A stretch of DNA of 64,000 nucleotides, taken from the NCBI GenBank assembly GCA_031398975.1, contig JANNOI010000004.1, positions 1-64,000 on the forward strand, in the 5' to 3' direction. The translations under genes and the position numbers were made by a program. The stretch is from JAKFWI01 sp031398975 (lineage in GTDB: Bacteria; Pseudomonadota; Alphaproteobacteria; Caulobacterales; Aquidulcibacteraceae). Each line of letters starts with the position of its first letter. Position 1 is the first letter of the stretch. This document shows positions 33,260 through 42,351 of this stretch, piece after piece. The notes beneath the pieces were generated by a model. That model was not told where the DNA came from and searched no databases. It was given only the letters and a program-made list of their open reading frames with translations.

Positions 33260-34168
33260 TCACGCATCCCAATCGAGCCCCATCTCGCGATAGCGGGCGC
33301 GGTCCTCGCTCCAGCCCTCGCGGACCTTGACGTGCAGGAACAAGTGGATGCGCTTGTCGAGCAGGGCTTCGAGCTCCTGGCGCGCGGCCTGGCTGATAGC
33401 CTTGATCACCGCGCCGTTTTCGCCGATGGCGATCTTGCGCTGGCTCTCGCGCGCGACGTAGAGCGTCTGCTCCACACGGGCCGAGCCGTCGCGACGCTCG
33501 GTCCAGCTATCGGTCTCGACAGTGGCTTCGTAGGGAAGCTCGTCGTGCAGGCGCAGCATCATCTTTTCGCGGGTGATCTCGGCGGCGAGCAGGCGGGCGG
33601 GGATGTCGGCGGTCTGGTCTTCAGGGAAGAGCCAGGGGCCAGGCGGGGCGTGGGCGGCGAGGTGGGCGGCGAGATCCTCCACCCCGTCCCCGGTCAGGGC
33701 CGAGATCATGAACACCTCCCCATAGGTTCCCGCCGCGTGCAGGTCCCGGGCGAGCGCGAGCAGGTCCTGGCGGGGCAGCGCGTCGATCTTGTTCAGCGCC
33801 AGGATGGCGGGGCGGGACGTGCGTTTCAGCGCCTCGATGATCCGGGCCACGTCCTCGCTTGCGCCCTTGACCGCGTCCACCAGGTGCACCACCGCATCGG
33901 CCCCGCCCGCGCCCGTCCAGGCGGCGGCGACCATGGCGCGGTCCAGCCGCCGGCGGGGGGCGAACACGCCGGGCGTGTCGATCAGCACCAATTGGGCGGC
34001 CCCCCGCATCGCCACCCCCCGCACCGGGGCGCGGGTGGTCTGGACCTTGTGGGTCACGATCGAGACCTTGGCCCCGACCAGGCGGTTCACCAGCGTGGAT
34101 TTTCCCGCATTGGGCGCGCCGATCACGGCGACGATCGCACACCGGGTCTCCGATGCGGGATCAGACAT
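33260..34168 (-). CDS. era: GTPase Era
   Basis: 302 residues. G1 GAPNAGKSTLVNR, G3 DTPG, G4 NKID, then the C-terminal KH domain (YVARESQRKIAIGENGAVIK). Era binds the 3' end of 16S rRNA in 30S assembly. It overlaps rnc by 8 bp, the usual rnc-era coupling. Confidence 0.96.
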   Translation of the reverse strand: MSDPASETRCAIVAVIGAPNAGKSTLVNRLVGAKVSIVTHKVQTTRAPVRGVAMRGAAQLVLIDTPGVFAPRRRLDRAMVAAAWTGAGGADAVVHLVDAVKGASEDVARIIEALKRTSRPAILALNKIDALPRQDLLALARDLHAAGTYGEVFMISALTGDGVEDLAAHLAAHAPPGPWLFPEDQTADIPARLLAAEITREKMMLRLHDELPYEATVETDSWTERRDGSARVEQTLYVARESQRKIAIGENGAVIKAISQAARQELEALLDKRIHLFLHVKVREGWSEDRARYREMGLDWDA

Positions 34169-34868
34169 CGACGCCCGCCGCTTTCAGCAGCGCGAGCGCG
34201 GCCGCCCGCTCCGCACAGCGTTTGGAGCCCCCCGTCCCGCGCGCGCTCGCCGCGCCAGCCACCGCAACCTCCACCTCGAACAGCGGGGCGTGGTCGGGGC
34301 CCGAGCGCGCAAGCACCTTGTAAGCCGGCTGGCCCCGCCGCGTGGCGGCCGCCCATTCCTGCAGCACGGTTTTGGCGTCACGCGGGGCGCGAACCACGTC
34401 GGCGAACTCGGCCTGCCAATAGGTTTCGATGAAATCGCGCGCCGCCTTCAGCCCGCCGTCCAGATAGAGCGCCGCGAGCACCGCCTCGCAGGCGTCCGCG
34501 AGGATCGTGTCCTTGTCGCGCCCGCCGCCCTCCTGCTCGGAGCGGGACAGGATCAGCGCCTCGCCGAGGCCCGCCCGGCGGGCGGCGCGCGCGCAGGCGG
34601 CCTTGGAAACGAGCGCGTTGAGGCGCGGCGCGAGCCCGCTTTCGCCCTCGTCCGGGTAATCGCGGAACAGCCGCTCCGCCACGATCAACCCGAGCACCCG
34701 ATCGCCGAGGAATTCCAGCCGCTCGTTATTGACCTCCCCGGTGCTCGAATGGGTGAGCGCGCGCGCCAAGAGGTCCGATTTGCGGAACGCCCGCCCGACG
34801 CGCTTTTCCAGCCGCTTGCCGACGTCTTTCTCCAGGCCGTGGGCCTCGCGTTTGGCGTTTGCGCTCAA
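34161..34868 (-). CDS. rnc: Ribonuclease III
   Basis: 235 residues. The catalytic signature is ERLEFLGDRVLGLIVAE, with further acidic residues in ADACEAVLAALYLD, and a C-terminal double-stranded RNA-binding domain (YKVLARSGPDHAPLFEVEV, GTGGSKRCAERAAA). It cuts double-stranded RNA in rRNA maturation. The start is TTG overlapping the lepB stop (TTGA); no ATG fits the conserved N-terminus. Confidence 0.95.
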   Translation of the reverse strand: MSANAKREAHGLEKDVGKRLEKRVGRAFRKSDLLARALTHSSTGEVNNERLEFLGDRVLGLIVAERLFRDYPDEGESGLAPRLNALVSKAACARAARRAGLGEALILSRSEQEGGGRDKDTILADACEAVLAALYLDGGLKAARDFIETYWQAEFADVVRAPRDAKTVLQEWAAATRRGQPAYKVLARSGPDHAPLFEVEVAVAGAASARGTGGSKRCAERAAALALLKAAGVDV

Positions 34869-35626
34869 TCCGGGCTCTTCAGGAACCGGTCGGTGCGGAA
34901 GCCGGTGATCATCGTCCAGGGTTTGAACAGGGTCGTGGAGGGATCGAACGAGGCCGCCACCAGCTGGGCGTGGCCCACCAGATTGTCGAACGGCACATAG
35001 CCCACTTCGGAGAGCACGCGGCTGTCGGCGGAATTGTCCCGGTCGTCGCCCATGAAGAAGTAGCGGCCTTCGGGCACTTCGTAGATCGGAGTGTTGTCGT
35101 AGCGGCTCTCGGGGTCGCGATCGAAGGTCACATAGCTTGCGCCATTGGGCAGCGTCTCGCGATAGGCCTGAATCTGCACCAGGAAGCCGCTCTCTTCGCG
35201 GAAGGTGCGAAGGCCCAGGGATTCCCGCTGGACGGGGCGTCCGTTCAGGTAGAGCACCCCGTCGCGCATCTGGATCTCATCGCCGGGCATGCCGATCAGG
35301 CGCTTCACGAGGTCCTTGTCGGCCTGGGGTTCGGGGCGGAACACCACGATGTCCCCGGGCTCGGGCTGGCGCGCGAACAGGCGCCCCTTCGGCCAGCCGA
35401 AATTCAGCGGCTCGGTGGAGAAGCGGCTATAGCCGTAGCTCCACTTGGTCACGAGGATGTAATCGCCCACCAGCAGTGTGGGCTGCATCGAGCCCGACGG
35501 GATGCTGAACGGCTGGGCGATGGCGAAGCGGATGCCCAGCGCCAACAGCAGCGCGTAGATCACGGTTCGGACATTCTCCCAAAGCACGTTCTGTGAGCTC
35601 CGATCGTGAGCGGCAATCGATGTCAT
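34865..35626 (-). CDS. lepB: Signal peptidase I
   Basis: 253 residues from ATG 35626; a TTG at 35695 would add 23 residues. One membrane helix (NVRTVIYALLLALGIRFAI) precedes the catalytic Ser in IPSGSMQPTLLVGD. The catalytic Lys is in KDLVKRLIGMPGDEI, and box E is GDDRDNSADSR. It removes signal peptides on the periplasmic face of the inner membrane. Gene order acpS-lepB-rnc-era is typical of alphaproteobacteria. Confidence 0.95.
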   Translation of the reverse strand: MTSIAAHDRSSQNVLWENVRTVIYALLLALGIRFAIAQPFSIPSGSMQPTLLVGDYILVTKWSYGYSRFSTEPLNFGWPKGRLFARQPEPGDIVVFRPEPQADKDLVKRLIGMPGDEIQMRDGVLYLNGRPVQRESLGLRTFREESGFLVQIQAYRETLPNGASYVTFDRDPESRYDNTPIYEVPEGRYFFMGDDRDNSADSRVLSEVGYVPFDNLVGHAQLVAASFDPSTTLFKPWTMITGFRTDRFLKSPD

Positions 35627-35663
35627 GGGCTGTCCAAATCTAGGGGCCGGCGGATCGCGTGCG

Positions 35664-36065
35664 TCAGCCGACTTTTTCGGCCGAAAGGATGACAAAAGCC
35701 TGAGCCAGCGGGAAGTCGTCGGTCATGCTTAGGTGTACGCTAGTGCTATAGCCCGGGGGCGTGAGCGCCGCCAGCCGCGCCGCCGCGCCGCCCGTGAGCG
35801 TCATGCCCGGCTGGCCCGAGGCGCTGTTGGCCACCTGCATGTCCCGCCAGAACACCCCGCGCGCCAGGCCTGTTCCGAGCGCCTTGGCGCAGGCCTCCTT
35901 GGCGGCGAAGCGCTTGGCGTAGGTGGCGGCGGGGTCGCGCTTGGCGCGGGCGCGCGCGCTCTCGACCTCGGTGAAGCAGCGCCGCTCGAAACGCTCCCCG
36001 TGGCGCTCCAGCGCGCGGGCGATGCGGCGGATGTCGATCAGATCGGTTCCGACGCCCACGATCAT
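35664..36065 (-). CDS. acpS: Holo-[acyl-carrier-protein] synthase
   Basis: 133 residues from ATG 36065. MIVGVGTDLIDIRRIARALE holds the Mg-binding Asp and KRFAAKEACAKALGTGL the catalytic Glu-Lys. It transfers phosphopantetheine from CoA to ACP. It overlaps pdxJ by 4 bp (ATGA). Confidence 0.96.
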   Translation of the reverse strand: MIVGVGTDLIDIRRIARALERHGERFERRCFTEVESARARAKRDPAATYAKRFAAKEACAKALGTGLARGVFWRDMQVANSASGQPGMTLTGGAAARLAALTPPGYSTSVHLSMTDDFPLAQAFVILSAEKVG

Positions 36066-36796
36066 GCGCGCGCCGCCGCCATCAGCGCCTTCATGCGCCC
36101 CACCGCCTCGCCAAGCCCCAGAAAGATCGCCTCCCCGATCAGGAAATGCCCGATATTGAGTTCCTGCAGCTCCGGGATCGCCGCGACCGCCGTCACGGTG
36201 TTGAAATCGATGCCGTGGCCCGCGTGCATCTCCAGCCCCAGCGCCTGCCCGCGCCTTGCCGCCTCGGTAAGCGCCGCAAGCGCGGCCCGCCCGTCCCGCC
36301 CATGCGCGACCGCCTCGCAATAGGCGCCGGTATGCAGCTCCACCACCGGCGCGCCAAGCGCGGCCACCGCCTCGATCTGGGGGATCTCGGGATCGAGGAA
36401 GAGCGAGACCCGGCAGCCCGCTTCACGGAGCGCGTGCACATAAGGCGCGATCCGCGCGCTTTGGCCGGCGGCGTCGAGGCCGCCCTCGGTCGTGCGCTCG
36501 GCCCGCCGCTCGGGCACCAGGCACACCGCGTGCGGGCGGGCTTTGAGCGCGATGGCCAGCATGTCCGGCGCGCACGCCATCTCCAGATTGATGGGCAGGC
36601 CGACAGCGCCCGCCAGGCGCGCCAGATCCTCCTCCCGCACATGGCGGCGATCCTCGCGCACATGCAGGGTGATCCCGTCCGCCCCGGCCGCGGCCGCGAC
36701 CTGGGCTGCGCGCACGGGATCGGGATGGCGCCCGCCGCGGGCGTTGCGGATCGTGGCCACGTGATCGATGTTTACGCCGAGGCGGAGCCGGCTCAT
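36062..36796 (-). CDS. pdxJ: Pyridoxine 5'-phosphate synthase
   Basis: 244 residues. Begins MSRLRLGVNIDHVATIRNAR, followed by PDPVRAAQVAAAAGADGITL and HVREDRRHV. ELHTGAYCEAV and LEMHAGHGIDFNTV are conserved. It condenses 1-deoxyxylulose 5-phosphate with aminoacetone phosphate derivative in vitamin B6 synthesis. It overlaps pyrE and acpS by 4 bp each. Confidence 0.96.
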   Translation of the reverse strand: MSRLRLGVNIDHVATIRNARGGRHPDPVRAAQVAAAAGADGITLHVREDRRHVREEDLARLAGAVGLPINLEMACAPDMLAIALKARPHAVCLVPERRAERTTEGGLDAAGQSARIAPYVHALREAGCRVSLFLDPEIPQIEAVAALGAPVVELHTGAYCEAVAHGRDGRAALAALTEAARRGQALGLEMHAGHGIDFNTVTAVAAIPELQELNIGHFLIGEAIFLGLGEAVGRMKALMAAARA

Positions 36797-37377
36797 CCCG
36801 CAAGGCCCCGGCTGCCGGGCTTGACCGGCGCGAGCGCCTGCAGCGCGGGGGGCAGGGCGTCGGGCGCATAGGAGGGCGCGTCCACCGCCGCCAGGGAAAC
36901 AAGCGGAACCCCCACCTCTGCCGCGCCGCCGGACCGGTCGATCAGGCAGGCCGCGCCTAGGATCCGCCCCGGCGCGCCCTCGAGCGCGGCGAGGCATTCG
37001 CGCAAGGAAAGCCCGGTGGTGATCACGTCCTCCACCACCACCACCCGCGCGCCCGCGGGGATGGAGAAGCCGCGCCGGAGCCGGAAGGCCCCGCCTTCGC
37101 GCTCCACGAACAGCGCCTTCGCGCCCAGATGGCGGGCGGTCTCGTAGCCCGGAATGATCGCCCCCACGGCCGGGGAGACGACCACGTCCACCGCCCCGAA
37201 GGCTGCGTTGATTTTGGCCGCGAGCGCCCGGCACAGCGGCTCCGTGCGCGCCGGATCCTGAAACACGAACGCCTTCTGGAAGAACACCCCGCTATGGCGG
37301 CCCGAGGAGAGGATGAAATGGCCCTCCAGCAGCGCGCCGGCGGCGCGGAATTCGGCGAGCACTTCGTCCTGGCCCAT
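36793..37377 (-). CDS. pyrE: Orotate phosphoribosyltransferase
   Basis: 194 residues from ATG 37377 (MGQDEVLAEFRAAGALLEGH), which fits the family N-terminus and has GGGAG 8 bases upstream. A GTG at 37413 overlapping the rsh stop would add 12 residues. The PRPP-binding motif is VVVVEDVITTGLSL. It makes OMP in pyrimidine synthesis. Confidence 0.94.
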   Translation of the reverse strand: MGQDEVLAEFRAAGALLEGHFILSSGRHSGVFFQKAFVFQDPARTEPLCRALAAKINAAFGAVDVVVSPAVGAIIPGYETARHLGAKALFVEREGGAFRLRRGFSIPAGARVVVVEDVITTGLSLRECLAALEGAPGRILGAACLIDRSGGAAEVGVPLVSLAAVDAPSYAPDALPPALQALAPVKPGSRGLAG

Positions 37378-37409
37378 GGCCCCGCTCCCGCTCTGCGCCC
37401 GCGCCCCGC

Positions 37410-39638
37410 TCACCCGCGGACCCGCACGACCTCGCGCGCGGCCTTGGAGGTGCGCATGGCGGCGACGATGTTGGTCAAGTGGCGCACGTCGGCGACCTCG
37501 ATGTCGAAGCTGAAATCGAAGAATTCGGGCGAGCGGCGCATGGTGGCCACGTTCAGGATGTCGCCCTCATGCTCGGCGATGATGCGGCACAATTGCGCCA
37601 GCGCCCCGCGGGTATTCTCCACCGTGGCCACGATCCGCCCGGTGGCCAGAGCGTGGCGGCGCGCCTCCTCCGTCCAGCCCAGATCGATCCATTCCCCGCC
37701 CTCTTGCTCGAGCGCCTCCAGGCGCTCGCAATCGATCGTGTGCACCATTACGCCCTGGCCCGGCGCCTGCACGCCCACGATCCGGTCCCCCGGGATCGGC
37801 CAGCAGCATTCCGCGAAATGGAGGCTGACGCCCGCCGTCAAACCCCCGCCCTGCACGTAGAGCCGGGCGCGGCCGGGATGGATGGGGCTGCGGGCCTCCT
37901 CGGCGCGGGCCTTGGCCGCCAGGCCCGGGAACGCCGCCACCGCCACCGCCGAGCCCCGCACCTGCCCCTCGCCCACGGCGGCGAATAGATTGGCCTCGCT
38001 GTCATAGCCCAGCCGGGCCACGGCCTCCGCCAGCGCCACATCGGCGAGCTCGTGGCCGTACCGGTGGAAAGATTGCGCCACCAGATCGCGGCCCAGCCGC
38101 TCGAATTCCTCCCGCCGGGCCAGCCGCTCCAGCCGGCGCTGGGCGGATTTGGCCCGCCCGGTCTTGGTGAGGGAGGCCCAGCCGGGAACCGGCGCCGCGC
38201 GCTCGGCGCGCAGGATGTCCACCACGTCCCCATTATGCAGGGCCGTGCGCAGCGGGCGCTCCTGGCCGTTCACCCGGCACCCCACCGTCGTGTCCCCGAT
38301 ATCGGAATGGACGGCGTAGGCGAAATCCAGCGGCGTCGCCCCCTGCGGCAGCGCGATCAGCCGCCCCTTCGGCGTGAAGGCGAAGACGTGGTCCTGGTAC
38401 ATTTCGAGCTTCGCGTGCTCGAGAAACTCGTCCGGATCGCCGCCATGCTCGACGATCTCCAGAAGCGCGCGCACCGCCTCGCGCGCATCGAGGCCCTTGG
38501 AGGCGGAGCCTTCGGCGTCGAAGCCATAGGCTTCGTTCTTGTAGCGCCAGTGCGCGGCCACGCCGAGTTCGGCGATATCGTCCATCTCCTCGGTGCGGAT
38601 CTGGATTTCGACGCGCACATTGCCCGGCCCGATCACGGTGGTGTGGATCGAGCGATAGCCGTTGGGCTTCGGGTTGGAGATGTAATCCTCGAACGCCTCA
38701 GGCACGACGCGCCACGTCTGGTGGATGGCGCCGAGCGCGCGGTAGCACTCGTCGGCGCTGGGCAGGATGGCGCGAAAGGCGTAGATGTCGGCCAGGTCGG
38801 AGAATTGCACGCTCTTGCGCTGCAGCTTGCGCCAGATCGAATAGGGCTGCTTCTCGCGGCCATAGAGGCGCGCGCTCACCCCGCCGGCCTGCAATTTATC
38901 CCCCAGCGTACGCGTGATCTGGGCGACATTGGCGCCCTTCTCGGCGCGCAGCCACGCAAGGCGCGCCCGGATCGCCGCGCACGCCTCGGGATAGGCCTCC
39001 TCGAACGCCGCTTCCTCCAGCTCGCTCGACATCCGGTCCATGCCGATGCGCCGGGCCAGGGGGGCGTAGATATCGAGCGTCTCGTGCGCGATGCGGCGGC
39101 GCTTGTCGGGATTGGGCAGGTGGGAGAGCGTGCGCATATTGTGCAGCCGGTCCGCGAGCTTCACGAGGAGGACGCGCACGTCCTTCGCCAAGGCGAGCAG
39201 GAATTTCTGCAGATTGGCGGCTTGGGTGTTCTGGTCGGGCGAGAGTTCAAGGCGAGAGAGCTTCGTCACCCCCTCCACCAAAGCCGCGATCGGCTCGCCG
39301 AACATCTGGGCGATCTGCTCGCGGGTGACCTCGGTGTCCTCGATCGTATCGTGCAGCAGGCCGGCGACGATGGTGGCCGCGTCCAGGCGATACTCGGTGA
39401 GGATGCCCGCGACCTCGATCGGGTGCGCGAAATAGGGATCGCCCGAATGGCGCTTCTGCGCCCCGTGCATCACGGTGGCGAACACATAGGCCTTGTTGAT
39501 CAGCGCCTCGTCGACGCCCGGATCATAGGCGCGGATGCGCTCCACCAGCTCGAACTGGCGTAGAAAGCGGGCGCGTTGGGGGGCCGGCGGCTCAACCGGG
39601 CGCGGGGGCGGGGGCGCAGCGATCAGATCGGCGCCCAT
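37410..39638 (-). CDS. rsh: Bifunctional (p)ppGpp synthetase/hydrolase of the RelA/SpoT family
   Basis: 742 residues. The HD hydrolase domain (RHSGDPYFAHPIEVAGIL, GLLHDTIEDT) is intact. The synthetase domain has YGREKQPYSIWRKLQRKSV and YRSIHTTVIGPGNVRVEIQI. TGS (VFAFTPKGRLIALPQGATPL), helical and C-terminal ACT domains follow. As the single long RSH enzyme it should both make and degrade the stringent-response alarmone. rpoZ lies 4 bp upstream; omega helps RNA polymerase respond to ppGpp in other bacteria. Confidence 0.95.
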   Translation of the reverse strand: MGADLIAAPPPPRPVEPPAPQRARFLRQFELVERIRAYDPGVDEALINKAYVFATVMHGAQKRHSGDPYFAHPIEVAGILTEYRLDAATIVAGLLHDTIEDTEVTREQIAQMFGEPIAALVEGVTKLSRLELSPDQNTQAANLQKFLLALAKDVRVLLVKLADRLHNMRTLSHLPNPDKRRRIAHETLDIYAPLARRIGMDRMSSELEEAAFEEAYPEACAAIRARLAWLRAEKGANVAQITRTLGDKLQAGGVSARLYGREKQPYSIWRKLQRKSVQFSDLADIYAFRAILPSADECYRALGAIHQTWRVVPEAFEDYISNPKPNGYRSIHTTVIGPGNVRVEIQIRTEEMDDIAELGVAAHWRYKNEAYGFDAEGSASKGLDAREAVRALLEIVEHGGDPDEFLEHAKLEMYQDHVFAFTPKGRLIALPQGATPLDFAYAVHSDIGDTTVGCRVNGQERPLRTALHNGDVVDILRAERAAPVPGWASLTKTGRAKSAQRRLERLARREEFERLGRDLVAQSFHRYGHELADVALAEAVARLGYDSEANLFAAVGEGQVRGSAVAVAAFPGLAAKARAEEARSPIHPGRARLYVQGGGLTAGVSLHFAECCWPIPGDRIVGVQAPGQGVMVHTIDCERLEALEQEGGEWIDLGWTEEARRHALATGRIVATVENTRGALAQLCRIIAEHEGDILNVATMRRSPEFFDFSFDIEVADVRHLTNIVAAMRTSKAAREVVRVRG

Positions 39639-39642
39639 GGCC

Positions 39643-39993
39643 TCAATACCGCTCGTCGCGCTGGGCCTCCTGCTCGGCCTGGAGCGCGCGCAGCACTTCG
39701 TCCTCGCTGGTATTGGTGGGGGCGGTCAGCGCCAGGCGGTCCTGCTCGTCCTCGGCCTTGGCGGCGGGCTGGACGTCCTGGAAGCCCGCGATCAGGCTCT
39801 CGCGCACATCCTCGGGCCGCACAGCGTTTTCCGCGATCTCGCGCAGCGCCACCACCGGATCCTTGTCCCGGTCCCGCTCCACAAGCGCTGCCGCGCCCGC
39901 GGAAATGGCGCGCGCGCGATGGGCGGCCAGCAGAACCAGCGAGAAGCGGTTCGGCACTTTATCGACGCAATCTTCAACGGTGACGCGGGCCAA
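39643..39993 (-). CDS. rpoZ: RNA polymerase omega subunit
   Basis: 116 residues. MARVTVEDCVDKVPNRFSLV followed by LLAAHRARAISAGA is the canonical N-terminus, which fixes the start at TTG 39993. Omega stabilises RNA polymerase. The C-terminal half is acidic and variable. It directly precedes rsh. Confidence 0.95.
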   Translation of the reverse strand: MARVTVEDCVDKVPNRFSLVLLAAHRARAISAGAAALVERDRDKDPVVALREIAENAVRPEDVRESLIAGFQDVQPAAKAEDEQDRLALTAPTNTSEDEVLRALQAEQEAQRDERY

Positions 39994-40024
39994 GGATGGG
40001 GGTCCCTTCGGTGAGGTGGACCTC

Positions 40025-40603
40025 TTACATAGCGGGGCGCCAGGGCTCCGCCAAGGCGCTGGCGTCGGCGGCGTCCAACCGGGTCACAAGATCGCCGATC
40101 GGCGCCCCGCCCGGGGGCAGGCGCCAGTCGGGCGCGATCTCCGCCAAGGGCTTCAGCACGAAGGCGCGGGCGTGGGCGTGGGGGTGGGGCAGGATCAGGT
40201 CCCCGAACCGCCCGGCGAGACCCTGGAAGTCCACGATATCAAGATCGAGCGTCCGCGGGCCCCAGCGCTCTGCCCGCACCCGCCCGAACGCCGCTTCGAT
40301 GCGGGTGAGAATCGCATATAGCCCTTGCGGATCGAGGTGCGGGCAGTCTAGCTCGGCTACAGCATTGAAATACGGGGGTTGATCGGAGCCGGGCGGCCAG
40401 GCGGGGCTTGTCCAGCAGCCGGAACGGGAGACGATGGCGAGCCCCTCCACCTGCCCCAGCGCCGCCAGCGCCGCGTGGAGCAGATCGGGCCCCGCAAGCG
40501 CCCGGAACGCCAGATTACTCCCCAGCCCCACATAGACCCGACCTGCCCGGTCGTTTCTGAAAGCCTGGCCGTGATGTGAAGGAAGCCGCGGAATGACCAA
40601 CAC
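40025..40603 (-). CDS. folK: HPPK, 7,8-dihydro-6-hydroxymethylpterin pyrophosphokinase
   Basis: 192 residues. VYVGLGSNL, PYFNAVAELDC, and RWGPRTLDLDIVDF are HPPK signatures; the two Asp of DLD bind Mg-ATP. It activates the pterin in folate synthesis. The start is unclear: the frame opens at GTG 40603, overlapping the divergent NYN gene start at 40593, and there is no ATG before the conserved VYVGLGSN. The true start may be an unusual codon further inside. Confidence 0.92.
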   Translation of the reverse strand: MLVIPRLPSHHGQAFRNDRAGRVYVGLGSNLAFRALAGPDLLHAALAALGQVEGLAIVSRSGCWTSPAWPPGSDQPPYFNAVAELDCPHLDPQGLYAILTRIEAAFGRVRAERWGPRTLDLDIVDFQGLAGRFGDLILPHPHAHARAFVLKPLAEIAPDWRLPPGGAPIGDLVTRLDAADASALAEPWRPAM

Positions 40604-41207
40604 CCCTCTCGATCGCGCCCTGCAGGCAGGCGAGCGTGTGGCGCTTTTTATCGACGGCGCGAACCTCTATTCCGCCGCCCGCGCCGCCGGGTTCGACATG
40701 GATTACAAAAAGCTCCTGGAGGAGTTCAAGAAACGCACGCGCCTAATCCGGGCCTATTACTACACCGCCCTGCTGGAGAACGAGGATTTCTCGCCCCTGC
40801 GGCCCTTGGTGGATTGGCTTGATTACAACGGCTACGCCGTGATCACCAAGCCCGCCCGGGAATATACCGACGCCAATGGCCGGCGCCGCGTGAAGGGGGA
40901 TATGGACGTCGAGATCGCTGTCGATATGCTGGAGGTGGCCGCCTTCGTCGATCATATGGTGCTGTTCTCGGGGGACGGGGATTTCGTGCATCTTGTGGAG
41001 GCCTTGCAGCGGCGCGGCGTGCGGGTGAGCGTGGTGTCCACCGTGCGCTCCAACCCGCCCATGGCGGCCGATGATCTCCGCCGCCAGGCGGACTTGTTCC
41101 TGGACCTGGCCGATATCGGCGCGCTGATCGGGCGCCCGCCGCGCGAGCGCGCCCCGGCCGACCCTTATGACGACGACGAAGAACCGCGCGGCGGCGGGCG
41201 CCGGTGA
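40593..41207 (+). CDS. NYN domain protein (LabA/DUF88 family)
   Basis: 204 residues. PIN-like nuclease fold with acidic residues in LFIDGANLYSAARAAG, KGDMDVEIAVDMLEVA and LFSGDGDFVHLVEALQRRG. NYN proteins are putative metal-dependent ribonucleases. The C-terminus is acidic (DPYDDDEEPRGG). It overlaps the uracil-DNA glycosylase gene by 4 bp (GTGA), so the two are cotranslated. Confidence 0.9.
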   Translation: MTNTPLDRALQAGERVALFIDGANLYSAARAAGFDMDYKKLLEEFKKRTRLIRAYYYTALLENEDFSPLRPLVDWLDYNGYAVITKPAREYTDANGRRRVKGDMDVEIAVDMLEVAAFVDHMVLFSGDGDFVHLVEALQRRGVRVSVVSTVRSNPPMAADDLRRQADLFLDLADIGALIGRPPRERAPADPYDDDEEPRGGGRR

Positions 41208-41839
41208 GCGCCCCGGAGGCGCCGCGCGACTGCCCGCTCTGCCCGCGCCTTGTGGCGTACCGCCAGGACAATGCAGCCCGCGAGCCCGGCTGGTTCAACG
41301 GGGCGGTGCCCTCCTTCGGCGATCCCGCGGCGCGGCTTTTGATCGTGGGTCTCGCGCCCGGACGGCAGGGGGCCAACCGCACCGGGCGGCCCTTCACGGG
41401 CGACCATGCCGGGATCCTGCTCTACGCCACCCTGCTCAAATTCGGCTTCGCACGGGGGGCCTACCGCGCCGACCCGCAGGACGGGCTGATCCTGAACGAC
41501 GTCATGATCACCAATGCGGTGCGCTGCGCGCCGCCCGCCAATAAGCCTCTGCCCGTGGAAGAAGCCGCCTGCCGGCCGTTCCTCGCCGCGCGGATCGCGG
41601 CGCTGCCGCGGCTGCGGGCGATTTTGGCGCTCGGCGAGGTGTCGCGGCGCAATGTGGGGCGTGCGCTTGGGGTCCGCGGGGCCCAGCCGGGCGGCGGGCA
41701 CGGGGGCGAGGCCGATTTCGGCGCGCTGCGCGTCTTCCATTCCTATCATTGCTCGCGGCTCAACACGAACACCGGCCGCCTGACGCCGGCCATGTTCGAG
41801 GCGGTGTTCGCCCGCATTCACGCCTATCTGGCGGGCTGA
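41204..41839 (+). CDS. 4Fe-4S uracil-DNA glycosylase, family 5 (UdgB-like)
   Basis: 211 residues from GTG 41204. The first two Cys of the Fe-S cluster are in CPLCPRL; further Cys are in VRCAPP and EAACRPF. Motif A is LIVGLAPGRQGANRTGRPFT and the uracil pocket motif is FHSYHCSRLNTNTGRLT. Family 5 enzymes remove uracil and some other deaminated bases. Ala in GLAPG rather than Asp at the catalytic position is typical of family 5. Confidence 0.87.
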   Translation: MSAPEAPRDCPLCPRLVAYRQDNAAREPGWFNGAVPSFGDPAARLLIVGLAPGRQGANRTGRPFTGDHAGILLYATLLKFGFARGAYRADPQDGLILNDVMITNAVRCAPPANKPLPVEEAACRPFLAARIAALPRLRAILALGEVSRRNVGRALGVRGAQPGGGHGGEADFGALRVFHSYHCSRLNTNTGRLTPAMFEAVFARIHAYLAG

Positions 41840-42312
41840 GCGTCGGGGCAGCGCGCGAGATCGAAGGTCTGTTCCAGCCGGCCGGGGGTGAGGCTGAGCC
41901 GCGCCGAGCCGGTGCGGACGTCGGTGAAGCGGGCCGACACGGCGCGCAGGCGCCCTTCCGGGGTCCGCGCCAGCACCAGCACCCCGCGCCCGGCCCCCGC
42001 CGCCACCCCGCCAGCGCCCTGGGGCAGGCGATACTCGATCTCGATGCGCCGCTCCGGCCCCGCCCCGCGCACCGCGTACCGCGGCGCCGCCAGCAGCACG
42101 ATGGTCTCCTGCGCAAAGCGCGCCCGCACGGCGTGGCGGTTGAAGGTGACGCCGAGACCCGCCTTGCAGGCGGCGAGGCTGGTGCTCCAGAGCCCGGAGA
42201 GGCTTTTGGGCGGCGGCGGAGCGCCGCACCCGGCCAACAAAAGCGCCGCCGCGCCCGCCCTCGCGCGCGCGTTTAAAAAAATCGGCTTGGAGTTGACGTT
42301 GGCGGTCCCCAT
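41824..42312 (-). CDS. Hypothetical lipoprotein
   Basis: 162 residues. A signal peptide with lipobox LLLAGC places C29 as the lipidated residue. The mature part is rich in Ala, Arg and Gly, begins GAPPPPKSLSGLWSTS, and contains two further Cys. I do not recognise a family. It overlaps the uracil-DNA glycosylase gene tail to tail by 16 bp. Confidence 0.6.
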   Translation of the reverse strand: MGTANVNSKPIFLNARARAGAAALLLAGCGAPPPPKSLSGLWSTSLAACKAGLGVTFNRHAVRARFAQETIVLLAAPRYAVRGAGPERRIEIEYRLPQGAGGVAAGAGRGVLVLARTPEGRLRAVSARFTDVRTGSARLSLTPGRLEQTFDLARCPDAQPAR

Positions 42313-42351
42313 CGCGACCTCTGATCGCGCGCCGCCGAGCCTGGAGCTTGA

